Below are positions 47,186-59,379 of a stretch of DNA of 64,000 nucleotides, in pieces. Source of the stretch: Limnanthes douglasii subsp. nivea. Taxonomy: Eukaryota; Streptophyta; Magnoliopsida; Brassicales; Limnanthaceae. The DNA is taken from NCBI GenBank assembly GCA_036936605.1, contig JAUPFV010000003.1, positions 145,484,997-145,548,996 on the forward strand. The letters are read 5' to 3'. The notes beneath the pieces are model-generated. The model saw only the letters and a list, made by a program, of their open reading frames with translations, searched no databases and was not told where the DNA came from. Each line of letters begins with the position of its first letter. Positions within the stretch are counted from its first letter, which is position 1. A program made the position numbers and the translations under genes.

Positions 47186-49396
47186 TCCTTCCCCGGTTGG
47201 AAAGAATTCGACCTCGAATTCAAAACGTGGAAACATTGGATGAACTGCACTACGACATTCGGAAGTGACTGACTCAACTCCCATGCTATGGAAACCCCGA
47301 GTTATAGCATCCAAGTCAGCATCGAAAGAACCGAACAGCAAAAACCTGCAATATCGTGTGATAGCAGAAGCCTCCAATCTCTTGTAACCCAAACTCTCTA
47401 TCCCATACCTAGCATGCATATCGACCACGACACTGTCTCTTTTGGACATTTCATCAAATACCTTAGGTGCACAAGAATAAGAACGAAACACAACGATGTC
47501 ATCCAGTGAAGACCCGATTTTAGAGCTCACAGAATCCGTAATCTTCATATAACCATTCCAACCCAATCGTGTATCACAATTACAATTACTATTGAATGTA
47601 ATCGATTCATGTAACATCAAAGTGTCAACACTTCTAAGAACATAAGCATGGCGATACATATAACCCGAATTGGGATCAGAAACGCTAGAGAAAAGAGTGA
47701 AATCGGACAGACCATATGATTTCGGCTTACCTTTTTCAGCTTCGTACTGGTTGGAGTATTTTGTGAGAGCCTCATTAATGACGCCAGTTTGTTTTGTCTG
47801 TGTTCGTCTACCCTGTGTGCGTTTTACTCGTTTTCGAACCCGTACCCTTCTGAATCTTTGTTCTCTATTGGTCCCAGACGGTTTGGTTGGTGGCAAGAAC
47901 AATGGTAAGAACCCGTACCCTTCTGAAACTTTATTCTCTATTCGAACCCGTAACCTTCTGAATCTTTGTTCTCTATTGGCTCCACTGATATATTTTCTTT
48001 TATTTTTTATTTTTGGTTTTGAGTTGGAGAGGGTATACTGGATATCATATCTTTTATCCACCGATTCATCCGTAGGAAAAGAAGAGAAACTTGAATTCGA
48101 AATTAATTCTTTGTTTTTCGATGAAAAAAATGGTGTAAAAGGTTTTGTTCCTTTATCCTTAGCTCTAGATCCTCTGGTGTTTTTAGGAGTAGAGAAAGAA
48201 TTATTTTTTACCTTGTCGAAAGAAGATGCGATTTTTTCCGGTGTTATCCAAATATCATCGTCTACATTATTAATCGGATCGTCTTCTTCCTCATCACCGT
48301 ATACATCATAAATCGGATCGTCTTCCCTATCATTTATCAGAACTGCACCAACATCACCTTTCACAACCTCCGCCGTAACCTCCGCCATATCATCATCATA
48401 GATATCAAATTTCGGAGGACCATCAAGCACAATGGGATTAGGTTCAAACGCCTCCTGAGAGAAAAGACCCCTAGCACCCGCAGCATTTGGACACTCTACG
48501 TGACGATGCCCTAACTCGCCACAGCCATAGCAACTTAAATTGCTTGAAGAACGGCTTGGCGCACCGCGCCCAGGAGGGATCGGATCAGGGGTTGGACGGA
48601 GAACTGGCTTGGACGCCAAAATCCCTGAAGGAGCACTGGTCCGTACGCCGGTCTGGGTCCGGCGAGCCGACTGCTTTTCTGCCTGGAGGGCACGCCGATG
48701 GGCGTCGGAAACAGAGGATGGATCGAACATATTCAGCGTGTCTTGAAGCTGGAGGCGTAGCCCGCCAATATAGCGGGAGACCCGCTGGTGCGGCGACTCG
48801 GTCACATCTGTGCGAGCCAGCTGCTGATAAAATTCTTCGGTATATTCATCAACAGATCTGGGTCCCTGACGAAGATTTTGCATTCGCTGGTAGAGTTCCC
48901 GCTCGAAGTTGTAGGGAAGGAAAGCCTTGCGGAGTTTTCTTTTGAATTTCTCCCAACTCTGGACTTTATCCTTACCTTCACGCGCGCGGTTCTGCTTCAC
49001 CTGCTGCCACCAAGCCTGTGCCCTACCGCGTAGGTGGATGGCGACCAATGCAACTCTTCTCTCCTCCGGGACCTCTTTGAAGTCCAGGACTTCCTCAATC
49101 TGTGATAGCCAGTCGATAAGTGCCTCCTCCTTAAGGCTGCCATCGAAATCCGGGACGTCTATCTTGAACCCAAGCTCCCAGCAGCGTGGGTTAGAAGTAG
49201 TCTGGTCGCTCCCCTCCCCAAAAGGGTTAACCATACCTTCAACCTCCGTGCTTTGTTGCTTGGCGGTAAGAACAGCCACCTGCCGGGTCAGATCGGCTAC
49301 CTGACGGCGTAGGTCAGCATCTTCACGATCATCTACATCACTAGTATATCGAGTCACTCTAGGGCCACCGCGACCGCTGATTCTTGCTCGGACCAT
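47183..49396 (-). CDS. Gag (Ty3/gypsy type) fused to unassigned C-terminal sequence, 737 aa
   Basis: Intact. Starts at Met 49396, 15 bp after the PBS. Residues 24-48 form a coiled coil (DADLRRQVADLTRQVAVL). Residues 75-215 are the Retrotrans_gag domain (FKIDVPDFDGSLKEEALIDW, ALVAIHLRGRAQAWWQQVKQ, FLPYNFERELYQRMQNLRQG, SVDEYTEEFYQQL). Residues 289-302 form a CX2CX4HX4C zinc knuckle. After an acidic linker to about 375, where protease should begin, come 360 residues with no retroelement motif: Ser/Lys-rich, then a duplicated NREQRFRR (474 and 510), then a part with pentatricopeptide-like phrases (HAYVLRSVD, KVFDEMSKRDSVVVDMHARY, about 583-665). The last residues FEFEVEFFPTGEG are the usual pre-PPT tail, and the TGA stop is the first codon of the 3' LTR. 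Gag would package RNA; the function of the C-terminal part is unknown. Confidence 0.88.
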   Translation of the reverse strand: MVRARISGRGGPRVTRYTSDVDDREDADLRRQVADLTRQVAVLTAKQQSTEVEGMVNPFGEGSDQTTSNPRCWELGFKIDVPDFDGSLKEEALIDWLSQIEEVLDFKEVPEERRVALVAIHLRGRAQAWWQQVKQNRAREGKDKVQSWEKFKRKLRKAFLPYNFERELYQRMQNLRQGPRSVDEYTEEFYQQLARTDVTESPHQRVSRYIGGLRLQLQDTLNMFDPSSVSDAHRRALQAEKQSARRTQTGVRTSAPSGILASKPVLRPTPDPIPPGRGAPSRSSSNLSCYGCGELGHRHVECPNAAGARGLFSQEAFEPNPIVLDGPPKFDIYDDDMAEVTAEVVKGDVGAVLINDREDDPIYDVYGDEEEDDPINNVDDDIWITPEKIASSFDKVKNNSFSTPKNTRGSRAKDKGTKPFTPFFSSKNKELISNSSFSSFPTDESVDKRYDIQYTLSNSKPKIKNKRKYISGANREQRFRRLRVRIENKVSEGYGFLPLFLPPTKPSGTNREQRFRRVRVRKRVKRTQGRRTQTKQTGVINEALTKYSNQYEAEKGKPKSYGLSDFTLFSSVSDPNSGYMYRHAYVLRSVDTLMLHESITFNSNCNCDTRLGWNGYMKITDSVSSKIGSSLDDIVVFRSYSCAPKVFDEMSKRDSVVVDMHARYGIESLGYKRLEASAITRYCRFLLFGSFDADLDAITRGFHSMGVESVTSECRSAVHPMFPRFEFEVEFFPTGEG
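47186..47197 (-). other. Polypurine tract of the gag-fusion element
   Basis: Minus ACCGGGGAAGGA directly before the 3' LTR; also encodes the last residues of the ORF. Confidence 0.8.
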
Positions 49397-49410
49397 CGCG
49401 CAGGACTGCC

Positions 49411-49424
49411 TGTGTCTGATACCA
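49411..49424 (-). other. Primer-binding site of the gag-fusion element
   Basis: Minus TGGTATCAGACACA, 3 bp from the 5' LTR; the first ten bases match the initiator-Met site. Confidence 0.8.
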
Positions 49425-49427
49425 CTA

Positions 49428-49796
49428 TGATAGAGAGTGAAACGTAGCAGAAGCTTAAAAGAGGGATAAAACCCTAATTTTGTTTTTATTTAATCAAAAT
49501 AGTCTGACGACAAAATAAGGTATAGGATGATTTATATAGCATCTATCCAAAACCCTAATATCAAATAAAGAAAATTGCATAAATGTCTAGAAACTAAAAC
49601 AAATAAATAAAATAACGTCTAAATATGAAAACTGATTTTCGAAGGTTTTAGAGGTCGAATTTGGGTATTAAACTTTGTGACAAGTCACAGTTTTGAAATC
49701 TTACGGTCTCGTCGAAATCTTCGATTTGAGTACCTATTTCACCTAATTCCGATACCTGACCAAGAAACCAGTTTATCCGCAATCTTCGCTACATCA
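49428..49796 (-). repeat. 5' LTR of the gag-fusion element
   Basis: Partner of 46817-47185, 367 of 369 positions identical. Followed by the GTAAC duplication. Confidence 0.93.
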
Positions 49797-49801
49797 GTAA
49801 C

Positions 49802-52530
49802 CTATGAGCTACTTGTGCACATCTTAAAAGGTTTTGGATCAATTTTTTCTTTTCAAGTAACCAAATTGAACGTATTTACGCATACAAATTATAGTAAGTT
49901 TCCAAATCTAGTTTATATACTATTTTTCAACATGAAAGGTCTTTTTGCAAAAAAAATTGAACCTATTTACGTATCCAATTTACGGTCGGTTTCATGATAA
50001 ATTTTATATTTGTTTTTCAAACATAAAGAATTTTTTTGTAACCCAAGTGAACGTATTTACGCACCCAACTAACAGTTAGATTGAAATATTATTCTACATG
50101 TCTTTTAATTTTGTAATATTGATAAAAAAAATGTCAAAAAATAACTTTTCTCCACATCAAAAATTCCAAATACAATTCAGTTTATCGAAAAAAGTAAAGA
50201 ATCTTCAAGAAGAAATAAACAATTGGAAGAATCAATATCATCAACAGGTAACTTCGGTTTTTTTTCACAACAAATTTACTCATAATAACGCAAAAAGTTG
50301 ACAAGTCATTACGCAACCATATTTAACACATCTACATTATATATTCTCTCAACATAATTGCACATAATTACATAACCATGGTTTCATAACCCTTTTTTTA
50401 AGTTAGAAAATATAGATTAGACAAAGAATTCATTAAACAAACTGAAGAATTTGAAATATAAACCAATGAACATATTAAGGAAGTGGAAGAATCAAATAAT
50501 ATTCTTAAAGATTATATTGAAAAACTAGAAAAAAAATTAAAATCAATATATTTCAACAATCATTTACAAAGAGATCTTACGTCAAACAAAATACGATCTT
50601 GCATTTAACAGAAGAGCTAAACTGTTTGGTTTATTTCTTAACCAAGAACAGACAACAATATATTGGTAGATGCTCGTATGTCAAAATCAAAACTATGTTT
50701 TTTTATAAAAGTTATATATCTCTCTACTACACTATATTTTGGTTGGAGTATTAATTTTCTTTTATCGTTTATTTACATATTGTTATTTCATAACTGCAAT
50801 AATTTATAATGTAATTACACAACTATTTAAACCATAATTTCATACCCCATACAATTGTATTTTTAAAAATAGATGTCTATTTACGCAACTAAAATATTAC
50901 TTCACAATCAATTAAAACATTATTTTACAACCGATTATAACTTAATTCGTATCCAATTACACACGTAGTTTTTTCACAATAGTTATCTTTTCCTGCGATC
51001 CATTATAACGCAATTACGCACCCATCTAACAATTGTTACTTTCATAACTAAAAAAATATCTAATTTCAAACATTTTTTAAAAATAATATATATAAAAAAA
51101 ACATATCCAATTTTAAAAAACAAAATTGTATATATATTTTTCACAAATTATTCTATTATGACCACGTTTTTTACAACGTCTGCACTCTACTTTTGTGGAA
51201 CAACTCTTTACTGTGGGATTGGAAAACATTTCTTATTAGGTCTTAAAATTATCATTTTCAAGTTAGGTGGAAGAATAGTAGGAGATGAATTTCAACTAGA
51301 AGCTTCACCAAAAATAGATAAAGTTGGTGTGCCCGAGAGTAAGTTTCTTATAAGAAATTGTATTATAGCATGACTCTATATATCCTGAAGGATTCTTTTG
51401 AATACTAAATATGGCAGCACAAGCATAAGAACAACAAAAACACTTAGTTTCTCAAATACCACAAGTGTATTTATAGTTCAAAATATCAACAACTATAAGC
51501 GGTTCTCATTGAACTTCATAGAATACTTCAGTAGACGACAAGCAATTCATCTACGATATTCTTCAATGTTAATTTTAATAATAAAAAACCAGTATCAGTA
51601 TAAACTTGATATTCCAACGTAAAAAAATCAAAGTAACACTTTGATATTTGGGTTATAAGCATAACCCTAATTTTGTCCAATAAATTTGAAATATACAGGC
51701 TACAAAATTATTTAATTTGATTATTAAAAGATTCAGTTGGACTAGAACCATGGAACCACAATGTTTACCTAAAAACGTGTGCATACGTACTTTTCGTGAT
51801 GATGGTTTTGCATTAAGGTAAGTGCTTTATGGCCATTTTCTTTAAGAAATTCATGAACATATAAATCGAACAAACTCTGAGTGGGTGCATAAGCACATTA
51901 TTTCAAAATCTTAACCATCTTCTTCCTTAAATATTTTGGTAAAAATCTCAACGCATGATTCAGATTCCCAATAAGATGATAAATATAGTATGAATGGTAA
52001 CAATTAAGGAAACAAATAAGAAAACATTAACAATACTTAGGTGACTATTATATATACAAAAACAATTTGTGACCATGTAAATGAGGCTTTAATATCTCCA
52101 AATCACATTACCAATTATCACCATTTTCACACCCATCAACTGCAAATGCTACTAGAAAAATACCAACATAATATATAAGGGTAATAAGTATCAACTGGAT
52201 AAAGTAATTTAACAACGACCTATATAATCTTCAATTTCGCAACATACAATGTAATTACACAATCAAGTTTCATGTAATTATGCAATCGTCTAACATGTAG
52301 TAATGAAACCAATAGAAAATCTTATATTTTCATAATATCATACTAATTTTGCAACATAAACCTAATTACGCAACCACAACCTATTTTGCAAATAGTCAAC
52401 TCAACAACAACATTTCAGCTTAAATAAGCAACTTAACTCAACATAAAACAACATAAACTAATTACTCAACTCAACACCAACACTTTAGAGTAAATACTCA
52501 GCTCAACGACAACATTAACAACATCAGTAG
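49802..52530. repeat. AT-rich region with recurring TTACGCAACC-like motif
   Basis: The word ATTACGCAACC or close variants recurs many times: about 49870, 49962, 50052 (90-bp spaced), 50312, 50370, 50812, 50882, 50957, 51012, 52242, 52273 and 52366. Several are followed by CATCTAAC- or CCAACTAAC-type words. Between them are short ORFs with no known domain. It may be one old transposon, but no ends were found. Confidence 0.55.
50131..50580 (+). other. Possible coiled-coil exon pair, unassigned
   Basis: MSKNNFSPHQKFQIQFSLSK, then KVKNLQEEINNWKNQYHQQ ends at a GTAACT donor at about 50248. After a T-rich stretch, about 50400-50560 reads YRLDKEFIKQTEEFE and HIKEVEESNNILKDYIEKLE, with one stop. Heptad-like, but I recognise no family; it may be chance in AT-rich DNA. 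Confidence 0.25.
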
Positions 52531-53930
52531 ATCATGCAAACAAAGATTAACAACTGCACTGCCAAGAATATGATGGAAACGACTTCGAAATCGATTTCAA
52601 AACAAGCTCAGTTGAAAGAAACTATTTACAGAAAGGATTTCGAAACAAAGCTGGATTTTGCTGGAAACTTGCTTATAAAGAACAATGAACTCTACCCCTC
52701 TACCTGTAAACAAAAAATTCAAAATCAAAAAAAAAATCAAAACAAATTAACAATGTAACGATTTTGGAAAAAACCATGAATAAAAACATTAACTTACCTC
52801 CAAACAAAAATTCAAAATCAATAGAATTTGAATCGAAGACGACAGACTGGGTTTAACAATTTTGAAAATAATAATTCTGAAGGAATAGAAACTACTAGAC
52901 TTCAAAAACCATTGGATTTTGAAGAGGAAAGAACATTGGATTACGAAGAGGAAAGAATGATGCTAGGTTTTCACTGGTAGCATTTATACGTGTTGATGTT
53001 TAGGGTTTGGCCGATAAGGTGTGTGGATTTAGGTAGAAGAAGAAATAAATGGTGAAATAAATAAATGGGAAGGCGTGTTAGTAATTGGGTAGGTGGCTGA
53101 AAAATTAATTGGAGAAGGTAAGATTGCTGGATAAAATTTGAGGTAATTGGGTAAATATGAGGTGTTTAGGTGGATAGTAGAAAAAAGATAAATTTGGATT
53201 TTTTTTATGAGAAAATAACTGGATGAGTTATTTTCTAAAAAAAACCTATAAAAAAATATCACATGTTCCAAAAGAAACTTACTAAAAAATTTATTTTATC
53301 TCAATTAAAACTCTTTATCGATATATCAAAACTTAGCATGTACAAATTATCTGCCCCGCAAATCGGATGCAAATATATATATATATATATATAAGAAAAA
53401 TATTTATTGAATACTAATTTTTAAAATTTCTGATCATTATTTTAACTATGATGGCTATCCAAATTAAAAAATATTTGTTTATTTATTTATTGCAAAAACA
53501 TTATAAATTTTTGTTAAAAATCATATTTACAATATTCTTCATTAGTTTTTTATAGTTCCGGATTTAGGTATACAGAGTTCATTTGTTATCGTATCAGATT
53601 TATGTATCGTGTCAAATAAATTCTTACGGTTATATATGTATTATATTATATTTTGATATATATTTTTATATTAAATTAATTTCATCTTAATCGGATAACT
53701 ATTTAGTTGTTTTTTCAACACCTATCATATATTTTTTTTAATTTTATAGGTTGTTTTACCATTAATTATTTCAAAAATATTAACAAATCAACTCTTTTTT
53801 TTATAATTAAATTTTCATTAAAAAAATTACTCTTAAACATAAGAAAAACTGAATTGCCTATTTTCTAGCTGCAAAATAAAAGTTTTCTTTTTGTTTAATC
53901 TCTAATAATAGTATTTTAATAATAAAAAAA
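52531..53930. other. Intergenic with a leader-like stretch on minus
   Basis: About 52990-52800 on minus looks like a CT-rich leader ending in GGAG before GTAAGT, followed after an intron-like stretch by an exon-like block at 52710-52530. No known domain. An (AT)n run lies at 53374-53393. The rest is AT-rich and empty. Confidence 0.35.
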
Positions 53931-54028
53931 TTCAACTTGGTGAATGGGAAGGCTCCAAGAACAGAGAAAAACCAAGAACAGAGGAAGTCCAAATTCTAAT
54001 GATTAACTCGATCATTAGACTTCAATCG

Positions 54029-55325
54029 ATGGAAGAATTTCCAGTTCTTCAAACTACTGAAAATCATGAACAACAACCAAGGAAGAAATTTGTTGATCTA
54101 TTCAAATCAGAGGACGATTCAGCGACTTTAAACCCAGAATTTGTCTAGAAAACAGAGCATCATTATTCTGTGCAATACAGTGATAAGGTTAAAGAAAATC
54201 TAACCAGGAAATCCAGAATTACTTTGATAGGAAAGTTTAGTAATGGAGTGCCAAAGAAACTGAAACTTGAAAGCTTCTTGGAAACTTTGAAATTCAGGGG
54301 TCCATTCAATTACGAGGTATGAGATTCACATCATATTTTCTTTGAGTTTGAGTTAAAGGAAGACGTCTCAAGGTTCCGGTCAAGAAATGTATGGCGATTT
54401 GATGATTCTGTAATGAGAATATTGAGATGGAATCAAGATTTCAACAAAAAAAATCGAGAACCCTACTGTCTTAACCTGAATTCGCTTTGAAAATTTGCCT
54501 GAGTGTTTATATGATACTGGTTTTGTCAATGACATTGCTGCTGTTATAGGCCCAACCTATAAGGTTATTGTTCCTCATAAAAATCGTTTCTATGCTAATG
54601 CCTGTTATGCACAAGTAGAGGTTGATATCTCTAGAAAGTTGCAAAGAAAGTTGTGGGTCGGTTTTGGAAGCAACGATGGATATTGGATAACAATCACCTA
54701 TAAAAATGTTCCATCGTATTGTAACTGTTGTTACCATATACGGCACAATCAGTCTGAGTGTAAAAAATCATCAAAGAAAATGGAAGGTTCAGATACCATC
54801 CAAGAAAACAGCAAAGTTGATGAAGCGAAAGATGATAAAGAAGATAAACGTAATGAAAAGCCTTCTGTTGATACTACTGGATCAAGAAACATGAACATTA
54901 TCAAAGTCTATAGAATAAAACTTAAATCGATTATAACTCAGAAGGATCAAGAAGATGGAAAGAATGAAATCAGTAAGGATGTGAATCCTGATATTCAGCC
55001 TAAATTCTCACAAGTTCAACTGAACAATACTTTACAACAGAAGAATGAAAGTATCAAATTGTATTCTTAAGATACTAGCAAAGAAGTTATAGAGGCTATT
55101 GATAAGATTGATGAAGATCATTATAATGATCATTCTCCTGATCCCAACATTGGTAGCTGCTCTCCTTCTCCAACGCTTTCTCCACAACAAAGCTTTAACG
55201 AAATCATAACCTCAAAGTTGAAAACTGCAAAAAGAAGAAGGTCTACTGGTAAGTTAACTATCAAGTCTCTCAGTTCAAGAGACAGAATTTACAAATCTTA
55301 TTCTGAAAATGATCAGAGCGATTAG
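54029..55325 (+). pseudogene. LINE ORF1: DUF4283-type RNA-binding protein with zinc knuckle
   Basis: Begins MEEFPVLQTTENHEQQPRKK. The DUF4283 core is at 54200-54480 (SRITLIGKFSNGVPKKLKLE, EDVSRFRSRNVWRFDD), followed by IRFENLPECLYD. The CX2CX4HX4C knuckle CNCCYHIRHNQSEC lies near 54718-54760. A Lys/Glu-rich tail ends SENDQSD. Damage: stops at about 54147, 54320 and 55068 and one shift in the A-run near 54450. Its stop codon lies 17 bp inside ORF2, so the two ORFs overlap. Confidence 0.8.
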
Positions 55326-58300
55326 TTGGAACGCAAGAGGTGTGAATAACAAGCCTACCTTGAGAAGACTTAAATCTATGATAAAAACTGAATGTATTAA
55401 GGTGATTGCTATCCAAGAGCCTATGTCTAAGGGTGAAAAGATTAAAGTTGTTGCTAAGGAGCTTGGTTTTGGTGACTGTGTTGCTAATGTTTCAAATAAG
55501 CTTTGGGTTTTCTGGATGACTAATGTTAATATTAACATTGTTCTTAACGTTGATCAATGTATTCACATGGAGATTGAATATCCTGGCATTACTGATAAAA
55601 TCTACTTAACTTCCGTCTATGCTAAATGCAATCGTATTCAGAGATTAGATCTTTGGGAAAGTCTCAGGGCTATTAGTGACAATGAAAAAGCTTGGATGTG
55701 TGTGGGTGATTTCAATATTATTTCCTCTCATGATGAGTAGTTGGGTTTCACATCTTCCTGTCAAGAAAGTATGGATAATTTCAATGATACAATAAGAAGT
55801 TGCAACCTAAATGATGCTGGTTTTAGTGGTTCCAAGTTTACTTGGTCTAGAAGTAACAAGTGGAGAAGACTAGATCGTGCTCTAATTAATGATAAATGGA
55901 TGATTACATTCACTGATACTCAGGTTTTCCAAATGGTATCTCATCTAACTTACATAATACTAATGATGTTATCTGTAAAAAAAAGACTTTTAGGTTTCTT
56001 AACACTTGGTCCAATAATGCTTCTTTTCTAAGTGTTGTTGAGCGGGATTGGAATCAGCCACTAGATAGCCATCCAAGCAACATTTTTTGGTATAAGCTAA
56101 GAAGACTCAAAAGCTGTCTCAAGATTTGGAACAATGATCAATTTGGAAATGTGTTTGACAGTGTTAAAGAAACTAAATGTAATGTCAAGACTATGGAGAT
56201 TCTTCATTATACTAACAATTATCAGCAGTCTGTTGCTAATTTAGCCATGGCTAATAGTATGCACTTAACAGCTTTTAGAAATGAAGATTCTTACTTGAGA
56301 CAGAATGCTTCAATAATTGGTTACATGAAGGTGATGGCAACTCCAAGCTTTTCTATAATTATGTTGCTAAGAAAAGAAGAAAAAATGAAATCAAGAGTGT
56401 TAAAGATGGTGATGCCTGGATTCTAGACAAAAAAGAGATAGGGAAGTCTACTGTTGATTACTTCAAGAGCATCCTCATGTCTGACCCTTACAAAAGCAAA
56501 GATGAAGAAAATAAGTTGCTGAAAAGCAAGAATTTTGATTGAATTCCCTCTACTGTGTCTATAGATGACAATAATAAGCTGCTTGATAGAGCCTCTAAAG
56601 ATGAGATTTGGTACATCATCTGTAGCATGAAGAATGATAGCTCCCCTGGTATAGATGGTTTCAACCTTTATTTCTTTAAACATTGCTGGTTTATCATTAA
56701 AAAGGACTTGTGTAATGCCTTCAATACTTATATTCAAGGCATTCACATTCCTACCGGTCTATTTGCCACTGGCATTTGCCTTGTCCCTAAGTCTATAAAC
56801 CCTACTTGGTGGAATAGCTATAGACCTATTGGTTTGTGTACTTTTATCAACATAATTTTTTCTGCCCTTATAAATCAAAGACTGTCAAACATCTTACCTA
56901 AGATAGTATCTCCTGCTCAGTCTGCTTTTGTCAAAGGCGGACTTATTCATGATAATATTTTATTGGCTAAAGAGCTTCTCTATGATATTAACAAAAAGCC
57001 TAAAAATGGTAATACTGTTGTCCAGTTAGACATGTCGAAAGCATTCGACAGAATCTCTCACTCATTCATTCTTAAAGTTCTACATTCTTTTGGTTTCAGG
57101 ATTAAATTTGTTAATCTTATTAGGAAGATGATTATTGATGTTCATGTTTCAATGCTCATTAATGGTGAAACTTTTGATTATTTCAAGATGAAGAGAGGAT
57201 TAAGGCAAGGGGATACTATTTACCCTAGCCTCTTTATCCTTGGTGAAGAATTCCTTAGTAGAGGTTTAAACATTCTGTTTAATGCTCTTCCTAAAATGTG
57301 ATATGCTTCTAGATCTTCATACACCATTCCTTGTATCATGTTTGCTGATGATATTTTAATTTTCACAAACAGCATCCTTAACTCTATTTATATTCTTAGT
57401 AGATATCTAGATTTGTATCAGCAAACTTCAGGTCAGGCCATAAATAAGAGTAAAACTAAACTTATTGTTTCTTCAAAGTCCAACTCTTCCAAAGTGCAAA
57501 GTCTCAAGCTACAAACTGGCCTTGATGTGGACTTTCTTCCTATCTCTCACTTGGGAGTTACTATCTCAAATAACAACAAAGCAAGGATTTTCAATCCTAT
57601 CCTGAACAAGATCAATGATAGAATCACTGAATGGGACAGTAAGTTATTATCATATGGTGGCAGGTTATCTCTTATTACAAATGTCCTTCTACCTATTACT
57701 TATCACTGGATTCAATGTTGTGAAATTCCTAAAGCTATCATTTGCAAGATTGACAATACTTTAAACAGATTTCTTTGGAAAACCAAATATAATCAAAAGG
57801 CTATTCACTGGTCCACTTGGTCTTACATATGCAAGTCCTTTGGAGAATGAGGCCTAAATGTCAGAAAACTAATCGACATTCAGAATTCCTTCTCTCAAAA
57901 ACTTTGGTTCAAATTAAGGAAGAATAGTTGTCTTTGGTCAAATGTTATGAATGATATATACTATAAAAATGCTCATCCATTATACATTAATAACATAAAG
58001 GGCTCTTCAGTCTGGAACAGATTATGCAATATAAGAAAGCAAGCTGATAGTAATATCACATGGATCCTTGGCAGAGGTAACATTGACTTCTGGAAAGATT
58101 CTTGGCACAACCTTCCTGCTATAGCTACTGAGCAAAGCATTAACTGGTACATTGATGTCTCATTTTGGTATAATAATTCTTGGTTTCTAAATGAAGTTCA
58201 GGCTAGTATTGACAATGATAGAATTCAGATGATCAATAAGACTCAAATCACTAATAAAGATGATATAATTTGTTGGAAGCTTTCTAAGAATGGACAGTTC

Positions 58301-59379
58301 AACTTAAAGTTGACTTGGGAGAATATAAGAGCAAAGCACAACTTTTCAAACTTGTATATGAAGATTTGGAACTCAAAAATCCCCAGGAAGTTCTCTTTTA
58401 TAACCTGGAAACTTATACATAACTTTATTGCCTTAGACTCCATTATGATGAAGAAGTATATTAGTATGGCCTCTAAATGTATATTTTGTGATAATTGTGA
58501 AGAAAAAAATCACTTGTTTGTTAGCTGTTCATTTGCATGGCAAATTTGGAATTGGTTCGCCTGCATTTTTAAAATCAAAATCAGAAGATCTATGGTTCTC
58601 AATCACCTATTAAGATGCTGGTTCTGGTTTTCGAAATCTAACTTTCATATTACTCACCTTATTCTCCAAACTATTTGTTGGGTGATTTGGAAAGCTAGAA
58701 ACTCTATAAAGCATAAAGGCATTCATTTTAATGTTAATAAAGTTATTGATAACATCATTAATATAATCAAAGGTGTTGAAGTATCTGGAAATCTTAATCA
58801 TAAGCACTGGTTGAAGTCTTACAATGCAGGTGTTATTATGGGATGTAGTTCTATTGAAAAGAAAAGAAAGCTGATGTACCTGAGATGGCTTCCTCCTATT
58901 CAATCTCGTCCCAAGATGAATGTGGATGCTTCTTGTGCATTAAATGGTGAAGCTGCTACTAGTATCATATTCAGAAACAGTGATGATGACATTACGCATG
59001 CCTACGGCAATCTGATTGGAAAAGCCACTCCTCTTTAAGCTGAAACTATGGCTATGCTTCAGGGCTTAACTGCTTGCTACAAAAAGAATTGGACTCTTGT
59101 GGACATTGAGTCAGACTCCTTAATACTGATCAAGCAGCTCACTAGCAACTCTAATTCAGACTTTAAAGACCCTAATGTAAGCTACTGCCGTAATTTTCTT
59201 GATAAGAATATGAGTATGAATCACATTTCAAGGGTCAAGAAACAGGTAGCAGATTGACTTGCCAAATGGACCCTTAAGTGCAAGCTAAAGCTTCATTTTC
59301 AGCAGCACAATGTTCCTTCAAATCTGCTTGCAATTTCATTTTTTGAAAGCTTAGGATTAGGGTATCTTCAATGTGATTA
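55309..59379 (+). pseudogene. LINE ORF2: endonuclease, RT, zf-RVT, RNase H
   Basis: Endonuclease 55309-56030 (MIRAISWNARGVNN, IAIQEP, VYAKCN, CVGDFNIISS, SKFTWSRSNKWRRLDRALIN). RT 56555-57850: SYRPIGLCTFINIIFSALIN, VQLDMSKAFDRISH, KRGLRQGDTIYPSLFILGEE, MFADDILIF with both catalytic aspartates. zf-RVT near 58480-58560 (CIFCDNCEEKNHLFVSC). RNase H from 58905: MNVDASCALNGEA, VDIESDSLILIK, VKKQVAD. From 56555 on, one frame holds with stops at 57299, 57848, 59036 and 59255; another stop is at 55738, and a frame change lies between 56031 and 56555. Confidence 0.88.

Larger units (their letters stand above)
46817..49796 (-). mobile_element. Young non-autonomous LTR retrotransposon with gag-fusion ORF
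   Basis: 2980 bp. LTRs 46817-47185 and 49428-49796 are each 369 bp and differ at only two positions, implying insertion within a few hundred thousand years under standard rates. Exact 5-bp duplication GTAAC (46812-46816 and 49797-49801). PBS (49411-49424) and PPT (47186-47197) are in place. The only ORF encodes a Ty3/gypsy-type gag fused to unassigned sequence; protease, RT, RNase H and integrase are absent. It therefore resembles TR-GAG-type elements and must have used enzymes from another element. Confidence 0.93.

Noticed and set aside
47670..48311. 213-codon plus-strand ORF
   Set aside because: Antisense shadow of the gag-fusion ORF, which has gag, knuckle, PBS and LTR support; the plus reading has no domain.
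48487..48945. 152-codon plus-strand ORF
   Set aside because: Also antisense to the gag domain; no motif of its own.
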